Made by a program: the position numbers and the translations under genes. The notes below the pieces were generated by a model that was not told the DNA's origin, made no database searches, and saw only the letters and a list, made by a program, of their open reading frames with translations. Of a DNA stretch of 41,948 nucleotides, positions 17,504 to 27,287 are shown in pieces (position 1 is the first letter of the stretch; each line of letters starts with the position of its first letter). Location of the stretch: assembly GCA_905182785.1 (NCBI GenBank), contig CAJJDF010000025.1, positions 1 through 41,948 of the forward strand, given 5' to 3'. Source of the stretch: an uncultured Flavobacteriales bacterium. GTDB taxonomy: Bacteria; Bacteroidota; Bacteroidia; Flavobacteriales_D; CAJJDF01.

Positions 17504-19330
17504 TTAAACAAAAGACTGCATGTCTGTTAGTTTTGTATAAATTCCTTTTTGATTAATAAGCTCTTCATGAGTTCCTCTTTCCATTATTTTTCCGTCTTGC
17601 ATCACAATTATTTCATCTGCATGCTGGATGGTAGATAATCGGTGTGCAATGATTAATGAAGTTCTATTTCTCATCAAATTATTCAAAGCATCTTGCACGA
17701 GTTTTTCACTTTCGGTATCAAGCGCAGAAGTTGCTTCATCCAGCACCAAAATATCTGGGTTTTTGAGAACTGCACGAGCAATACTTATTCTTTGTTTTTG
17801 TCCTCCAGATAATTTTCCTCCACCATCTCCAATGTTGGTTTCGTATCCATTTGGTAATTGCAGAATAAAATCGTGAGCATTGGCAATTTTTGCTGCTTCC
17901 ATTATTTTATCTGCAGAACTATTTTCCATCCCAAAAGAAATATTATTGGCAATGGTATCATTGAATAAAATAGCATCTTGTGTTACAACACCCATTAAAT
18001 TTCTTAGGTTCTTTATCGAAATATCTTTGATGTTGTTTCCGTCAATTGTTATTTCTCCTTCTTCCAAATCGTAAAATCGGGGGAGTAAATTGGCAATCGT
18101 ACTTTTCCCTGAGCCAGATTGCCCAACCAATGCAACAGACTTTCCTTTTGGAATAGAAAAACTCACATCTTTAATTACGTAATCATCTTGGTATTTGAAA
18201 TTAAGGTGATTAAATTCAATTTTCTCTGTCAGTTCCTTTACTTCAATTGGATTTTTAGGATCATGAATTATATTATCTGCATCTAAAATCTCATTGATTC
18301 TGTTCATTGATGCAATTCCCCTTTGTGCATTAGAAACAGCATCTGTCAATGATTTTGCAGGAGCAATTACTGTGTAAAAAATTCCTAGGTAGGTTATTAA
18401 TTCTTCTCCAGTCATCTTGCCAGAAAAGACTAAACTACCTCCATACAGCATGGTGGCAATAATTACAGAAACTCCTAAAAACTCACTTAGTGGAGATGCC
18501 ATATCAATTCTCCTGAACATTTTTGTCATCTGAGAAGTATAGCGTTCATTTTCTTCTTCAAAATCTTCTTTTTTAATTTGTTCTCCGTTAAATCCTTTAA
18601 TAATTTTTAATCCAGAAAGAGTTTCTTCGGTTGTAGAAATCATATCACCAATTAACTCTTGAGAATTAGCAGACGCTTTTCTCAGCTTTCTTGTAATTAA
18701 GGCAATAATTACCACAATTGGTATTAATAGAAGGATAAACAAAGAAAGGCTTGGACTCATAAAAATTAGCCAAGAAATTGTAATTGTAATTGCAATAGGG
18801 TCACGATATACAGCCTCTAGCGAACGAAGTACAGACCACTCTATTTCTTTTACGTCATTGGTCATTTTACTAATAATATCTCCTTTTCTTTCGTCAGAAA
18901 AATAGGAAAGAGGAAGTGCCAAAATCTTACTGTAAATTTTATTTCTGTAATCTTTTACAATCCCATTTCTTACTCCAGCCATAAAAAACAGAGCTAAATA
19001 ACGTGAAATGTTTTTCATAAAAATCATTCCTAGAATTACTCCACACAAAAGAAGTAAAAGTTCCATTTTGGAATGAGTAGTAAGGAAATTAGACATTAAA
19101 TAATAAGCATTTTCCTTTAGACTATCCATTGTAAATTTCAATGCTTCGGGTTGTCCTTTGGTAGCAATTTCTTTCAGTTCATCTGTGTTCATCAATACCC
19201 TTAAAAAAGGCAAAAATAAAACGAAAGAAAACAGTCCGAAAACAATTGCAAAAATGTTAAAAAAAACATTTAACCATAAACTAGGTTTATAGTTCTTTGC
19301 AAGTGCAATAATTTTAAAAAAATTCTTCAT
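17504..19330 (-). CDS. ABC exporter, fused permease and ATPase (MsbA-like)
   Basis: The 608-residue protein is a half-transporter: a six-helix type I exporter domain (residues about 1-330, with YFSDERKGDIISKMTNDV coupling sequence) followed by a nucleotide-binding domain with Walker A GQSGSGKST, signature LSGGQKQRIS, Walker B ILVLDEATSALD and switch IIAHRLST. It works as a homodimer in the inner membrane. The best fit is the MsbA-type lipid A flippase group of Bacteroidota, though drug or peptide export cannot be excluded. It is divergent from rbfA; an 8-bp inverted repeat lies in its leader. Confidence 0.9.
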   Translation of the reverse strand: MKNFFKIIALAKNYKPSLWLNVFFNIFAIVFGLFSFVLFLPFLRVLMNTDELKEIATKGQPEALKFTMDSLKENAYYLMSNFLTTHSKMELLLLLCGVILGMIFMKNISRYLALFFMAGVRNGIVKDYRNKIYSKILALPLSYFSDERKGDIISKMTNDVKEIEWSVLRSLEAVYRDPIAITITISWLIFMSPSLSLFILLLIPIVVIIALITRKLRKASANSQELIGDMISTTEETLSGLKIIKGFNGEQIKKEDFEEENERYTSQMTKMFRRIDMASPLSEFLGVSVIIATMLYGGSLVFSGKMTGEELITYLGIFYTVIAPAKSLTDAVSNAQRGIASMNRINEILDADNIIHDPKNPIEVKELTEKIEFNHLNFKYQDDYVIKDVSFSIPKGKSVALVGQSGSGKSTIANLLPRFYDLEEGEITIDGNNIKDISIKNLRNLMGVVTQDAILFNDTIANNISFGMENSSADKIMEAAKIANAHDFILQLPNGYETNIGDGGGKLSGGQKQRISIARAVLKNPDILVLDEATSALDTESEKLVQDALNNLMRNRTSLIIAHRLSTIQHADEIIVMQDGKIMERGTHEELINQKGIYTKLTDMQSFV

Positions 19331-19342
19331 AATTAAGTAAAT

Positions 19343-19369
19343 TCAGCTTAAATGCGATTAATAAGCTGA
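19343..19369 (-). repeat. Inverted repeat in the leader of the ABC exporter gene
   Basis: TCAGCTTA (19343-19350) and its exact complement TAAGCTGA (19362-19369) flank an 11-base spacer, 12 bases upstream of the exporter start. This could be an operator or leader hairpin; no regulator is suggested. Confidence 0.35.
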
Positions 19370-19451
19370 TATATTAATGGAATAAACCTGTGTTTAGTAT
19401 GTAAAAGTAATAATTTCTTTAATTTTACGGGAAAACCTAATAGAATTGTAG

Positions 19452-19787
19452 ATGGCAAATGTAAGACAAAGTAAAATATCTGAATTATTAAAGAGAGAAT
19501 TAAGCATGATATTTCAGCAGAATGCTGGATCCTACTGTAAAGGCGCAATGGTTACTGTGACTATCGTAAGAACGACAAAAGATTTATCTATTGCGAAGGT
19601 TTACTTGAGTATTTTTGGAAGTAAAAATGACAAAGAATCTTTTGATGAAATAGTGAAGCATAAGAATCAAATAAGAAATGATTTGGCTCGTATTGTAAGA
19701 AATCAACTAAGAAAAACTCCAGATTTGCAATTTTTTGTAGATGACTCACTCGATTATGCAATGAAAATAGAAGAATTGCTTAAATAA
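19452..19787 (+). CDS. rbfA: 30S ribosome-binding factor A
   Basis: The 111-residue protein has the RbfA features: an RQSKISELLKRELSMIF N-terminal helix, the KH-like core VTIVRTTKDLSIAKVYLSIFG and a C-terminal LRKTPDLQFFVDDSLDYAMKIEELL motif. RbfA assists late maturation of the 30S subunit and processing of the 16S rRNA 5' end. It is followed 25 bases later by a LolC/E-like permease gene, an arrangement I recall from other Bacteroidota. Confidence 0.95.
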   Translation: MANVRQSKISELLKRELSMIFQQNAGSYCKGAMVTVTIVRTTKDLSIAKVYLSIFGSKNDKESFDEIVKHKNQIRNDLARIVRNQLRKTPDLQFFVDDSLDYAMKIEELLK

Positions 19788-19812
19788 TCCATTTTAATTA
19801 AATTTAACTCAT

Positions 19813-21030
19813 TTGAATTTACCGTTTAAAATAGCCAGGAGGTATTTATTTGCAAAAAAATCGCAAAACATTATCAATGTGGTGAGCATGATATCGGTGA
19901 TTGGAATTGCTATCAGTACCATGGCAATGATTATTGTGTTATCGGGATTTAATGGAATAGAAAAAGTGGTTGAGGATCTTTATAATACATTTGATCCGGA
20001 TATTAAAATTACCTTGAACGAAGGGAAGACTTTTAGGAAAAATGAACTACAATCAACCGAAATATTTGAGCTTGATGGAGTTTCTTACGGAAGTGAAGTC
20101 ATTGAACAAACCGTAATTCTTGAAAAAGGAGAGAAATTTGAAGCGTGTAAAATTAAAGGAGTAAGAGCAGACTATATTTTAAACACAAGTTTAGATACTC
20201 TATTAACAGAAGGATTGCCGGATTTAGAATACGAAGGAATTTCGTTTTGCATTCCTGGAGCAATTTTACAAAGTAGGTTAGGATTTACTTCAGACCCTAG
20301 GTATGACAACCAAATTACTATAAATGGAATGTTGAGAGATAAGAAAATCTCAATGACAAGTCAGCCATTCAATCAAAAAAAAATTACTGTAGGCGGTGTA
20401 TTCATGACAGGATTGATGACCAATGACGGTAAATATGTTTTTTCATCTTTGGAATTTGCTGAGAATTTATTAGGATATCAAGATGAAATTACCGGATTAG
20501 AAGTATTTGCTAAAGATTTATCCAAATCTCAATTGTATAGATTAAAGTCTAAGATAGAAGGTTTGGTTGGAGATAAATTTAAAGTTCAGACAAGAGAAGA
20601 GCAAAATGCATTGATTTTTTCGGCAACCAAAAGCGAGAAAATAGCTGTTTTCATTATTCTTTGTTTTGTAATGATAATAGCAGCTTTTTCTTTGATAGCT
20701 TCCCTTACAATGTTGATTTTAGAAAAAAGAAAAGATGTTTTTACCCTGTATTCTATAGGGTTTACAAAGAAGGATGTTAGGAATTTATTTTTTTATGAAG
20801 GGGTGTTAATTAACATCTTGGGAGGATTAATTGGGTTGATTTTAGGATTGTTAATTTGCTATCTTCAAATCTGGTTTGGAATTGTACCCATACAAGAATC
20901 AATCATGGAATCTTACCCAATAGAAGTGGAATTCATGGATATAATTTATATCTTGATTACAGTAATTTCTGTAGGGCTTTTATCTTCGTACTTTCCTGTA
21001 AAGTATTTAGTGAAACGATTAGAAATATAA
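19813..21030 (+). CDS. FtsX-like ABC permease (LolC/LolE-type lipoprotein release)
   Basis: The 405-residue protein has an N-terminal membrane helix after RRYLFAKKSQNIINVVSMISV, a large periplasmic MacB-like domain (about residues 50-270) and three C-terminal helices in an FtsX domain (about 275-395). The IARRYLFAKKS start is the LolC/E hallmark. The start codon is TTG (19813-19815); there is no in-frame ATG between the rbfA stop and this codon. LolC/E permeases use a separate ATPase (LolD) to release outer-membrane lipoproteins; no ATPase gene is adjacent. It ends 10 bases before the flippase gene, so the glycan locus may receive read-through from here. Confidence 0.88.
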   Translation: MNLPFKIARRYLFAKKSQNIINVVSMISVIGIAISTMAMIIVLSGFNGIEKVVEDLYNTFDPDIKITLNEGKTFRKNELQSTEIFELDGVSYGSEVIEQTVILEKGEKFEACKIKGVRADYILNTSLDTLLTEGLPDLEYEGISFCIPGAILQSRLGFTSDPRYDNQITINGMLRDKKISMTSQPFNQKKITVGGVFMTGLMTNDGKYVFSSLEFAENLLGYQDEITGLEVFAKDLSKSQLYRLKSKIEGLVGDKFKVQTREEQNALIFSATKSEKIAVFIILCFVMIIAAFSLIASLTMLILEKRKDVFTLYSIGFTKKDVRNLFFYEGVLINILGGLIGLILGLLICYLQIWFGIVPIQESIMESYPIEVEFMDIIYILITVISVGLLSSYFPVKYLVKRLEI

Positions 21031-21040
21031 ACCAGAATTA

Positions 21041-22402
21041 ATGTTTAAGAAATTATTAAAATCTGAGTTTTCTAGAAATGTAATGACTTTGCTCACAGGC
21101 TCTGCCATTGCACAATTTATCCCCTTATTGTTAACACCAATTTTAAGTAGGCTATTTTCTCCAGAGGAGTTTGGGTTGTTTGCTTTCTACATTTCAATTA
21201 TTACTTTGTTCTCGGCAATTGCAACAGGAAGATATGAGTTAGCTATTCTATTACCAAAAGACGATAAAAAAGCAATTAATGTCTTGGCTCTTTGTTTTAT
21301 AATTTTAATTTCTATTTGCACAACTTTGTTGGCTATACTATTTTTCTTTGAAGAAGGAATCATACAATTTATTCAAAAACCAGATTTAAAAGGATGGCTT
21401 TACTTCATCCCTTTGACATTGTTTTTCACCAGTTCTTATTCCATATTTACCTATTGGAGTAATAGAAAATCCAGGTTTGCTGACACCTCGGTTGGTATAG
21501 TTTCATTATCAACAACCAAAGTTGGAGTGAATTTATATGCAGGGTTGTCTAAAGTCAATTTTTTTGAAGCCAAAGCTTCTTTTTTAGAATTTTTTAAAGC
21601 ATTGTTCAAAAAATCCTATGCCATTCCTTCGGGTGTTTCAGCTATAGGAATTGGAGGATTAATCTTAGGTTCTTTTGTCGGATATTTTTCTGCGGTTTTT
21701 TATTTCATCATAAAATTCTTTAAAAACGACAGAGGGTTAATTTCAAGTATTAACAAAGTTACAATTAAGGAAATGGCAAAAGAGCATGAAAAATTTCCTA
21801 AAATTAATTCTATACATGCTTTAACAGATCAATTCAAAAACTCAGGAGTAATTTATGTGATATCGTATATTTTTGGTGATATAATATTGGGGTTTTACAG
21901 CATGACTTTAAGAATACTTACTACTCCTTTGGCTGTAATTGGAAATTCTTTCGGGCAAGTTTTTTTACAAAAAACTGCAAGTATTTATTCTGACAAAGGA
22001 GATTTTATTCCATTGATTAAGAAAACAATATCTAAGCTTTCATTGATAGCAGCCCCAATATTTATACTGATTTTATTATTTGGGCCTCAATTGTTTTCTT
22101 TCGTTTTGGGTGAAAAATGGGAAATTGCTGGTGAATATGCTAGGTATTTAACTCCTTGGTTATTCCTGCACTTTGTGTTTTCTCCTATTTTTCAAGTTGC
22201 AGTTGTAATTGGACGACAAAAAGAATTGTTTTATCTTTCTTTAGTTGGAAATAGCATTGTTTTTGGATCAATACTAATTGGAGGTTACTTTTTCAAAGAC
22301 ATTAAAATCAGTTTTTTAATTCTCTCCACCCTTAATGTTGGATACTATATTTATAGCTATAATTACATTCTTAAAATTTCGAAAAAGGCTATTCAAGTAT
22401 AG
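21041..22402 (+). CDS. Oligosaccharide flippase (Wzx-like)
   Basis: The 453-residue hydrophobic protein has about 12 predicted membrane segments and the MATE/MOP superfamily pattern of polysaccharide flippases: N-terminal GSAIAQFIPLLLTPILSRLFSPEEFGLF, an internal SIHALTDQFKNSGVIYVISYIFGDIILG, and the PLAVIGNSFGQVFLQ segment. It would move lipid-linked sugar repeat units across the inner membrane. It opens the polysaccharide locus and starts 10 bases after the permease stop. Confidence 0.9.
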   Translation: MFKKLLKSEFSRNVMTLLTGSAIAQFIPLLLTPILSRLFSPEEFGLFAFYISIITLFSAIATGRYELAILLPKDDKKAINVLALCFIILISICTTLLAILFFFEEGIIQFIQKPDLKGWLYFIPLTLFFTSSYSIFTYWSNRKSRFADTSVGIVSLSTTKVGVNLYAGLSKVNFFEAKASFLEFFKALFKKSYAIPSGVSAIGIGGLILGSFVGYFSAVFYFIIKFFKNDRGLISSINKVTIKEMAKEHEKFPKINSIHALTDQFKNSGVIYVISYIFGDIILGFYSMTLRILTTPLAVIGNSFGQVFLQKTASIYSDKGDFIPLIKKTISKLSLIAAPIFILILLFGPQLFSFVLGEKWEIAGEYARYLTPWLFLHFVFSPIFQVAVVIGRQKELFYLSLVGNSIVFGSILIGGYFFKDIKISFLILSTLNVGYYIYSYNYILKISKKAIQV

Positions 22403-22439
22403 TTTGTTTTAATATTTTAAAATATTATCTTTATTCTTA

Positions 22440-23015
22440 ATGATAAAAGCAAGTATCATAAAGCTCCAAAGTGCATTTTATAGGTGGTTTACGCCCAAAA
22501 TGGTCTATGGATTTAAGTCGCCAGAAGGAAAGAGCCTGAAACTTACTAGGATTAGTAATTCGACTTATATTGAACAAAAAGATAAGCTTGTCTTGGGAGA
22601 TAGGGTATTCATTGGTCATCATAATTTTATTGATGCCAGCAATGGTTTGGAAATTGGCGAAGGATGTCAAATCACAAATTTTGTTTCCATAATTAGTCAT
22701 TCCAGTCATAATGCAATTCGTTATTACGGAAAGGAATACAGAGGGACAAAAATGAAAGGTTATGTAAAAGGAGGTGTGAATATTGGTAAATATACTTTTG
22801 TCGGACCCCATGTTACAATTATGCCAAACACAACGATAGGAAAAGGAAGTATTATTTCCTCTCACAGTTATGTGCAAGGACAGTTTCCTGATTTTTCTAT
22901 TATTGCTGGAAATCCAGCTATAATAATTGGCGATACCCGAGAAAAAGATGAAGAATTTTTCAACAAAAACCCAGAACTAAAAAAGAATTATGATGAATGG
23001 GTTAGTCTCAAATAA
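22440..23015 (+). CDS. Left-handed beta-helix acyltransferase (LbH, hexapeptide repeat)
   Basis: The 191-residue protein carries hexapeptide repeats typical of O-acetyltransferases: LEIGEGCQITNFVSIISHSSHN and GVNIGKYTFVGPHVTIMPNTTIGKGSIISSHSYV, ending with the IIAGNPAIIIG motif. The family transfers acetyl groups from acetyl-CoA to a sugar hydroxyl or amine, as a trimer. Within this locus it probably decorates the glycan or its precursor; the exact sugar is unknown. The next gene overlaps its 3' end by 26 bases. Confidence 0.87.
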   Translation: MIKASIIKLQSAFYRWFTPKMVYGFKSPEGKSLKLTRISNSTYIEQKDKLVLGDRVFIGHHNFIDASNGLEIGEGCQITNFVSIISHSSHNAIRYYGKEYRGTKMKGYVKGGVNIGKYTFVGPHVTIMPNTTIGKGSIISSHSYVQGQFPDFSIIAGNPAIIIGDTREKDEEFFNKNPELKKNYDEWVSLK

Positions 23016-24195
23016 ATTAAAATTAGTAGTATCAGCATTTATTATGGCATCTGTTTTGCTTTTGCCAGAGATAAAACTGAGCTCTAGCTTACCTACTATC
23101 CAGTTTATAGATTTAATTCTGCCATTTGTAGTTTTAATCTTATTTATTGAAAGAAAATTCATTGAAATATCTCAGTTTTATTTCATAGTAATTGTCTTTT
23201 TCTTTTATATAATTTTCACTATATTTTATAACGGTAGACAAGACTCAATGAGAGACTTTTTTGAGTTATATAAGTTGTTGAAATGGATAATTATAGCCCT
23301 TTATTTCTCTACAATTGATACTCATCAATTTACTAAACTGTATATAAAACCAATTTTTGTCTTTATAGTCACTGCCAATATGTTTCATTATTTCAATTGG
23401 TTTAATTTTAATTATATAGTTGAACATTATTACGCAGGAGGGGTTCATATTCAGACATTTGGACTAAACTCTTTGGGTCAGCCGACTTACAAAAGAATGT
23501 TAGGGTTAAGTGCAAATCCAAACATAAACAGCATAGTTTTTTCTTTTTTTAGCGTCCTCTTTTACCCAAGAATGAATAAAGGTTGGAAAAAAATTATTTG
23601 GTTTGTTATTGCTGTTTTAATGTTGTTTTTATGCCAATCAAGAACTAATTTATTAGCTTTAGTTGTGGTGTTTTTATTCACCATTTTCTACAAAATGAGT
23701 GAATCAAAATACATGATTAGAATTATGCTTATCGTTGTAGGAGTTTATTTAGGATCTATGCTTATTGCTTCTAGTTCCTACCTAAATTCACTTTTTGTAC
23801 AAAAAATAAATAATCATGCTTCAATTATGGGTCGAATGGAGGTGTGGAGTCATTTATGGGAAATGATAAAAGAAAAACCATTTTTTGGTCATGGACCTAA
23901 CAAAGACTATTTTTATGACAATGGACTCTATGCAGAAAATGAATTTATGCTTCAAACATGGAGATATGGATTCATTGGGCTCGTATTATTTTTAGGTTTA
24001 ATTTTTACCCCAATGATTAAAGCATTTAGAAATTCATCCAAGAAATACAGCATAGAGATAATTCAGTTGACTATTTTTTATGTAATTAATTCATTGACCA
24101 ACAATCCATTTTCTGATAGGATTACGATTGTATTATTCGCCATAATGGTGGGAATGTTTTTTAATAGTGTTAAAACAGAAAACACCCATGAATAA
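22990..24195 (+). CDS. O-antigen ligase/polymerase-like membrane protein (first of two)
   Basis: The 401-residue protein has about 10 predicted membrane helices and a periplasmic loop with GRMEVWSHLWEMIKEKPFFGHGPNK, the Wzy/WaaL family signature region. Such proteins either polymerise O-antigen repeat units or ligate them to lipid A core; sequence alone does not separate the two. Its ATG overlaps the acyltransferase gene; a second ATG is one codon later. A second member of the same superfamily lies at 31435-32673. Confidence 0.82.
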   Translation: MMNGLVSNKLKLVVSAFIMASVLLLPEIKLSSSLPTIQFIDLILPFVVLILFIERKFIEISQFYFIVIVFFFYIIFTIFYNGRQDSMRDFFELYKLLKWIIIALYFSTIDTHQFTKLYIKPIFVFIVTANMFHYFNWFNFNYIVEHYYAGGVHIQTFGLNSLGQPTYKRMLGLSANPNINSIVFSFFSVLFYPRMNKGWKKIIWFVIAVLMLFLCQSRTNLLALVVVFLFTIFYKMSESKYMIRIMLIVVGVYLGSMLIASSSYLNSLFVQKINNHASIMGRMEVWSHLWEMIKEKPFFGHGPNKDYFYDNGLYAENEFMLQTWRYGFIGLVLFLGLIFTPMIKAFRNSSKKYSIEIIQLTIFYVINSLTNNPFSDRITIVLFAIMVGMFFNSVKTENTHE

Positions 24196-25222
24196 AAAAC
24201 TGATACTCATAGGTTCTGGAGGGAAATCCGTTCACATTAAAAATTATTATTATCTAATAAAGGATTACTTTGATGAAGTATTGGTGATTACAGATACTGA
24301 AGTAGATTTCTGTAAATTCAAGAAAATAGGTTTTTCATTAAGAGATCCTTTAGAAACGTTTAAAAACACAAGGAAATTAAGGAAAATCATGAAAGAGTTT
24401 TCTCCCTCTGTAATTCATGTTCATCAGGCGAATTCGTATGCCTTCATTACATCAAAAGCAAACAGAGGTAAATTTCCTCAAGTGCTTACAACTTGGGGTT
24501 CAGATGTACTAATACTTCCCCAGCAAAGTAAATTATTAAAAAGGGTGGTAATACATTCCTTAAAAAAATCTGACTACATAACTGCTGATGCTAGTTTTAT
24601 GGCAACAGCCATCAATAAATTGGCAAAAAAAGAAGTGCTAATCGCAAATTTTGGAATAGAAATGGATCAAGTTTCAATTCCAACAAAACAGAATGCAGTT
24701 TACTCCAATAGATTACACAACCCATTGTATCGCATAGATAAGATTATTGAAGGATTTGCTGAATTTCACAAAAACAACCAAGACTGGAAATTGATAATTG
24801 GAGCTAATGGAAGTGAGACTGAGAAATTAAAAAAACAAGCAAAAAATTTATTGCCAAACAATTCTTATGAATTCATTGGGTTTGTAAACCAAGAAGAAAA
24901 CAAAAAAAGATACTTGGAATCGAAAATTTGGATTTCAAATCCTGAAAGTGATGGAACAGCAATAAGTTTGTTGGAAGCTATGGGATACGGTTGTATACCC
25001 GTTGTAGCAGATTTACCAGCCTCAAAAGAATGGATAGAAAACGAAAAGAACGGAATTGTAATTGGTCAAAATATTGCTGAAAGTTTAGAAAAAGCAAATA
25101 ACCTTGTTCTTGAAACTGTTCAGGATTTGAACAAAAGAATTATTGAAACAAGAGCAACAAAGGGAGTAAATAAAGAAAAATTTATTTCTTTGTATAATAA
25201 AATTTTAAAATTGAATGATTAA
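24188..25222 (+). CDS. Glycosyltransferase family 4
   Basis: The start is set at ATG 24188, which overlaps the preceding stop by 8 bases; an in-frame GTG at 24167 is possible but less likely. The product is about 344 residues. It has the GT-B N-terminal region with IHVHQANSYAFIT and TTWGSDVLILPQ, and the C-terminal nucleotide-sugar site NPESDGTAISLLEAMGYGCIPVVADLPASKEWI. It probably adds one sugar to the lipid-linked repeat unit in the cytoplasm. Donor and acceptor are unknown. The next glycosyltransferase overlaps its 3' end. Confidence 0.88.
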   Translation: MNKKLILIGSGGKSVHIKNYYYLIKDYFDEVLVITDTEVDFCKFKKIGFSLRDPLETFKNTRKLRKIMKEFSPSVIHVHQANSYAFITSKANRGKFPQVLTTWGSDVLILPQQSKLLKRVVIHSLKKSDYITADASFMATAINKLAKKEVLIANFGIEMDQVSIPTKQNAVYSNRLHNPLYRIDKIIEGFAEFHKNNQDWKLIIGANGSETEKLKKQAKNLLPNNSYEFIGFVNQEENKKRYLESKIWISNPESDGTAISLLEAMGYGCIPVVADLPASKEWIENEKNGIVIGQNIAESLEKANNLVLETVQDLNKRIIETRATKGVNKEKFISLYNKILKLND

Positions 25223-26309
25223 AGTTTGCCACATATCAAGTGCTCATCCTCCTTTTGATGTGCGTATTTTTCACAAAGAATGCATTTCTTTAGTAAAGGC
25301 AGGTTATGATGTTTCCTTGGTTGTTACTCATGATAAACACGAAACTGTGCAAGGAGTAAAAATGATTCCTTTGCCCCCAACAAAAGGTCGAATTCATAGA
25401 ATGGTTATAAAAACTCATTTTGCTTTTTATAGAGCGTTAAAAACTAAATCAAAAATTTATCATTTTCATGATCCTGAATTAATGATTGCCGGAATTTTAT
25501 TGAAAATAATGGGAAAAAAAGTAGTTTTTGATTCCCATGAAAACGTGTCTTCACAAATAGAAAATAAAAGCTGGATAGGAAACAAACCAGTCCGGTTATT
25601 GGTAAAAAACTGTTACAGATTGTTCGAAAAATTCGCAATTTTATTTTACGACACAGTAGTATCTGTAACTCCAGAAATTGTTGATTTTCTGTCTCCTAAA
25701 AAAGGAGTTCTAGTTCGAAATTACCCAATAATTTCATTGATTGAAAATCAAGGTTCAAGAACAGAAGAAAAAGAACAGACTACACTTATTTATGCAGGAG
25801 GGTTGACTAAGATTAGAGGAATAAAAGAAATTTGTGAAGCAGTAAAATTGACAGAAAAAAATGTCGAACTTATCCTTTTAGGAAATTGGGAAAGCGAGAA
25901 ATTTAAAAATGAATGCCTAACAAACAAGAATAAAGTTAAATATTTGGGAGTTTTGCCACTTAAAGAAGTTTACCCAATGATGAAAAATGCAGATTTGGGA
26001 ATGGCCACTTTGTACCCTGAAAAGAATCATTTGAATAGTTTACCTATTAAAGCATTTGAATATATGGCCTGTAATTTACCTATCTTAATGTCTAATTTAC
26101 CTTATTGGGTTAATACATTTGAAGGGTGTGCAATGTTTGTCGACCCCAATTCTGTAGAGGCTATTAAAGAAAAGATAGAGTGGTTTGTCGACCACAAAGA
26201 AAGCGGAAAAGAAATGGGGAGATTTGGAAATGCTGAGGTGAAGAGAAAATACAGTTGGGAAGAAGAATCAAAAGAATTGGTTAACATGTATAAATCCATT
26301 TTGAAATAA
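25215..26309 (+). CDS. Glycosyltransferase family 4
   Basis: The 364-residue protein has a GT-B fold. The N-terminus SSAHPPFDVRIFHKECISL is a common motif in this subgroup, KIYHFHDPELM follows, and the C-terminal donor site includes LPIKAFEYMACNLPILMSNLP. Its ATG overlaps the upstream stop by 8 bases (ATGATTAA), suggesting translational coupling. Sugar specificity cannot be read. It is followed by a FemAB-like gene that starts one base after its stop. Confidence 0.9.
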   Translation: MIKVCHISSAHPPFDVRIFHKECISLVKAGYDVSLVVTHDKHETVQGVKMIPLPPTKGRIHRMVIKTHFAFYRALKTKSKIYHFHDPELMIAGILLKIMGKKVVFDSHENVSSQIENKSWIGNKPVRLLVKNCYRLFEKFAILFYDTVVSVTPEIVDFLSPKKGVLVRNYPIISLIENQGSRTEEKEQTTLIYAGGLTKIRGIKEICEAVKLTEKNVELILLGNWESEKFKNECLTNKNKVKYLGVLPLKEVYPMMKNADLGMATLYPEKNHLNSLPIKAFEYMACNLPILMSNLPYWVNTFEGCAMFVDPNSVEAIKEKIEWFVDHKESGKEMGRFGNAEVKRKYSWEEESKELVNMYKSILK

Positions 26310-26310
26310 T

Positions 26311-27273
26311 TTGTACTTAGAGAAAATCCATATCGATCAACTTGCAACATTAAATACAGCCCATGTGTTTAACACAAAAGAATGGATTAAAACCTCTTAT
26401 GACGAGAGGTTTAATTTGTTGGGCATCTTCAATAACAACAAAGAGCTGATAGGGAGTTTTTACTATTACAAATTCAAAAGAGGAAAGGTATTAACTCAAT
26501 TGTCTGCACCTCCATTTTCTCCAAATTGTGGACTTTATGTAAATGACCAAACAATAAATCCAGCACAAAAAAACACATTCAGAAAAAAGGTGTTGGCTTT
26601 GATTAGAGAATACTTTGACAAACAAAGTTTCGATATTTTATCTTTGCCATTTCCAACAGAATATGTAGATATGCAAGAATTTATTTGGAAGGGATATTCT
26701 GTAGAACCGAGGTATACTTATCAATTAGATTTGAAAGAATCAGAAGAGGGTTTATTGGCGAAAATGTCTTCGGAAAGAAGAAAAAACATTAGAAAAGCAG
26801 AGAAAGATGGTGTTTTTGTGGAGAGAGTTAAGAATACAGAAATAGCAAAAAAGCTAATTATAAATACCTATTTCCAACAAAATTTAACTGTAAACAATGC
26901 TGTGATAGATAAGTTGTTTAGTTCTTTTTCTAACGAAGAGAACACTCTGTGTTTTGTTTCCTATGACAATAAAAAAGATCCAATTGCCACTGTTTATTGT
27001 GTAATGGATGAGTCAATCTGTTATTATATTTTTGGAGGATATGATAAGGATAAAAAACATGAAGGAGCGGGTGCTTTAGCAATGTGGAGCGCTATTAAAA
27101 CAGCAAAAGAAAAAGGAGTTAGCATTTTTGATTTTGAAGGATCAATGTTGCCCGCAGTAGAAAAATATTTTAGAGGATTTGGAGGAAAAATGATTCCATT
27201 TTATTCTGTAAATAAAAATAAATGGAAAGGAAATCTTTTTTTTAAATTAAGAAAGCTAATTTCAAGTAAATAA
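26311..27273 (+). CDS. FemAB/GNAT-like (Acetyltransf_6) protein, first of two
   Basis: The 320-residue protein resembles the FemAB-related GNAT proteins found in polysaccharide loci: SSERRKNIRKAEKDGVFVERV and the C-terminal GAGALAMWSAIKTAKEKGVSIFDFEGSM..VEKYFRGFGG. Members transfer acyl or aminoacyl groups. The start codon is TTG (26311-26313), one base after the previous stop; the first in-frame ATG is over 100 codons in, so TTG is preferred. It probably modifies an amino sugar of the repeat unit. The acyl donor is not known. Confidence 0.78.
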   Translation: MYLEKIHIDQLATLNTAHVFNTKEWIKTSYDERFNLLGIFNNNKELIGSFYYYKFKRGKVLTQLSAPPFSPNCGLYVNDQTINPAQKNTFRKKVLALIREYFDKQSFDILSLPFPTEYVDMQEFIWKGYSVEPRYTYQLDLKESEEGLLAKMSSERRKNIRKAEKDGVFVERVKNTEIAKKLIINTYFQQNLTVNNAVIDKLFSSFSNEENTLCFVSYDNKKDPIATVYCVMDESICYYIFGGYDKDKKHEGAGALAMWSAIKTAKEKGVSIFDFEGSMLPAVEKYFRGFGGKMIPFYSVNKNKWKGNLFFKLRKLISSK

Positions 27274-27287
27274 TAAAGGTGTTTTAA

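Noticed and set aside
22437-22877. Minus-strand 146-codon ORF, the longest antisense frame
   Set aside because: It is fully antisense to the hexapeptide-repeat acyltransferase, and repeat periodicity in that gene explains the open antisense frame.
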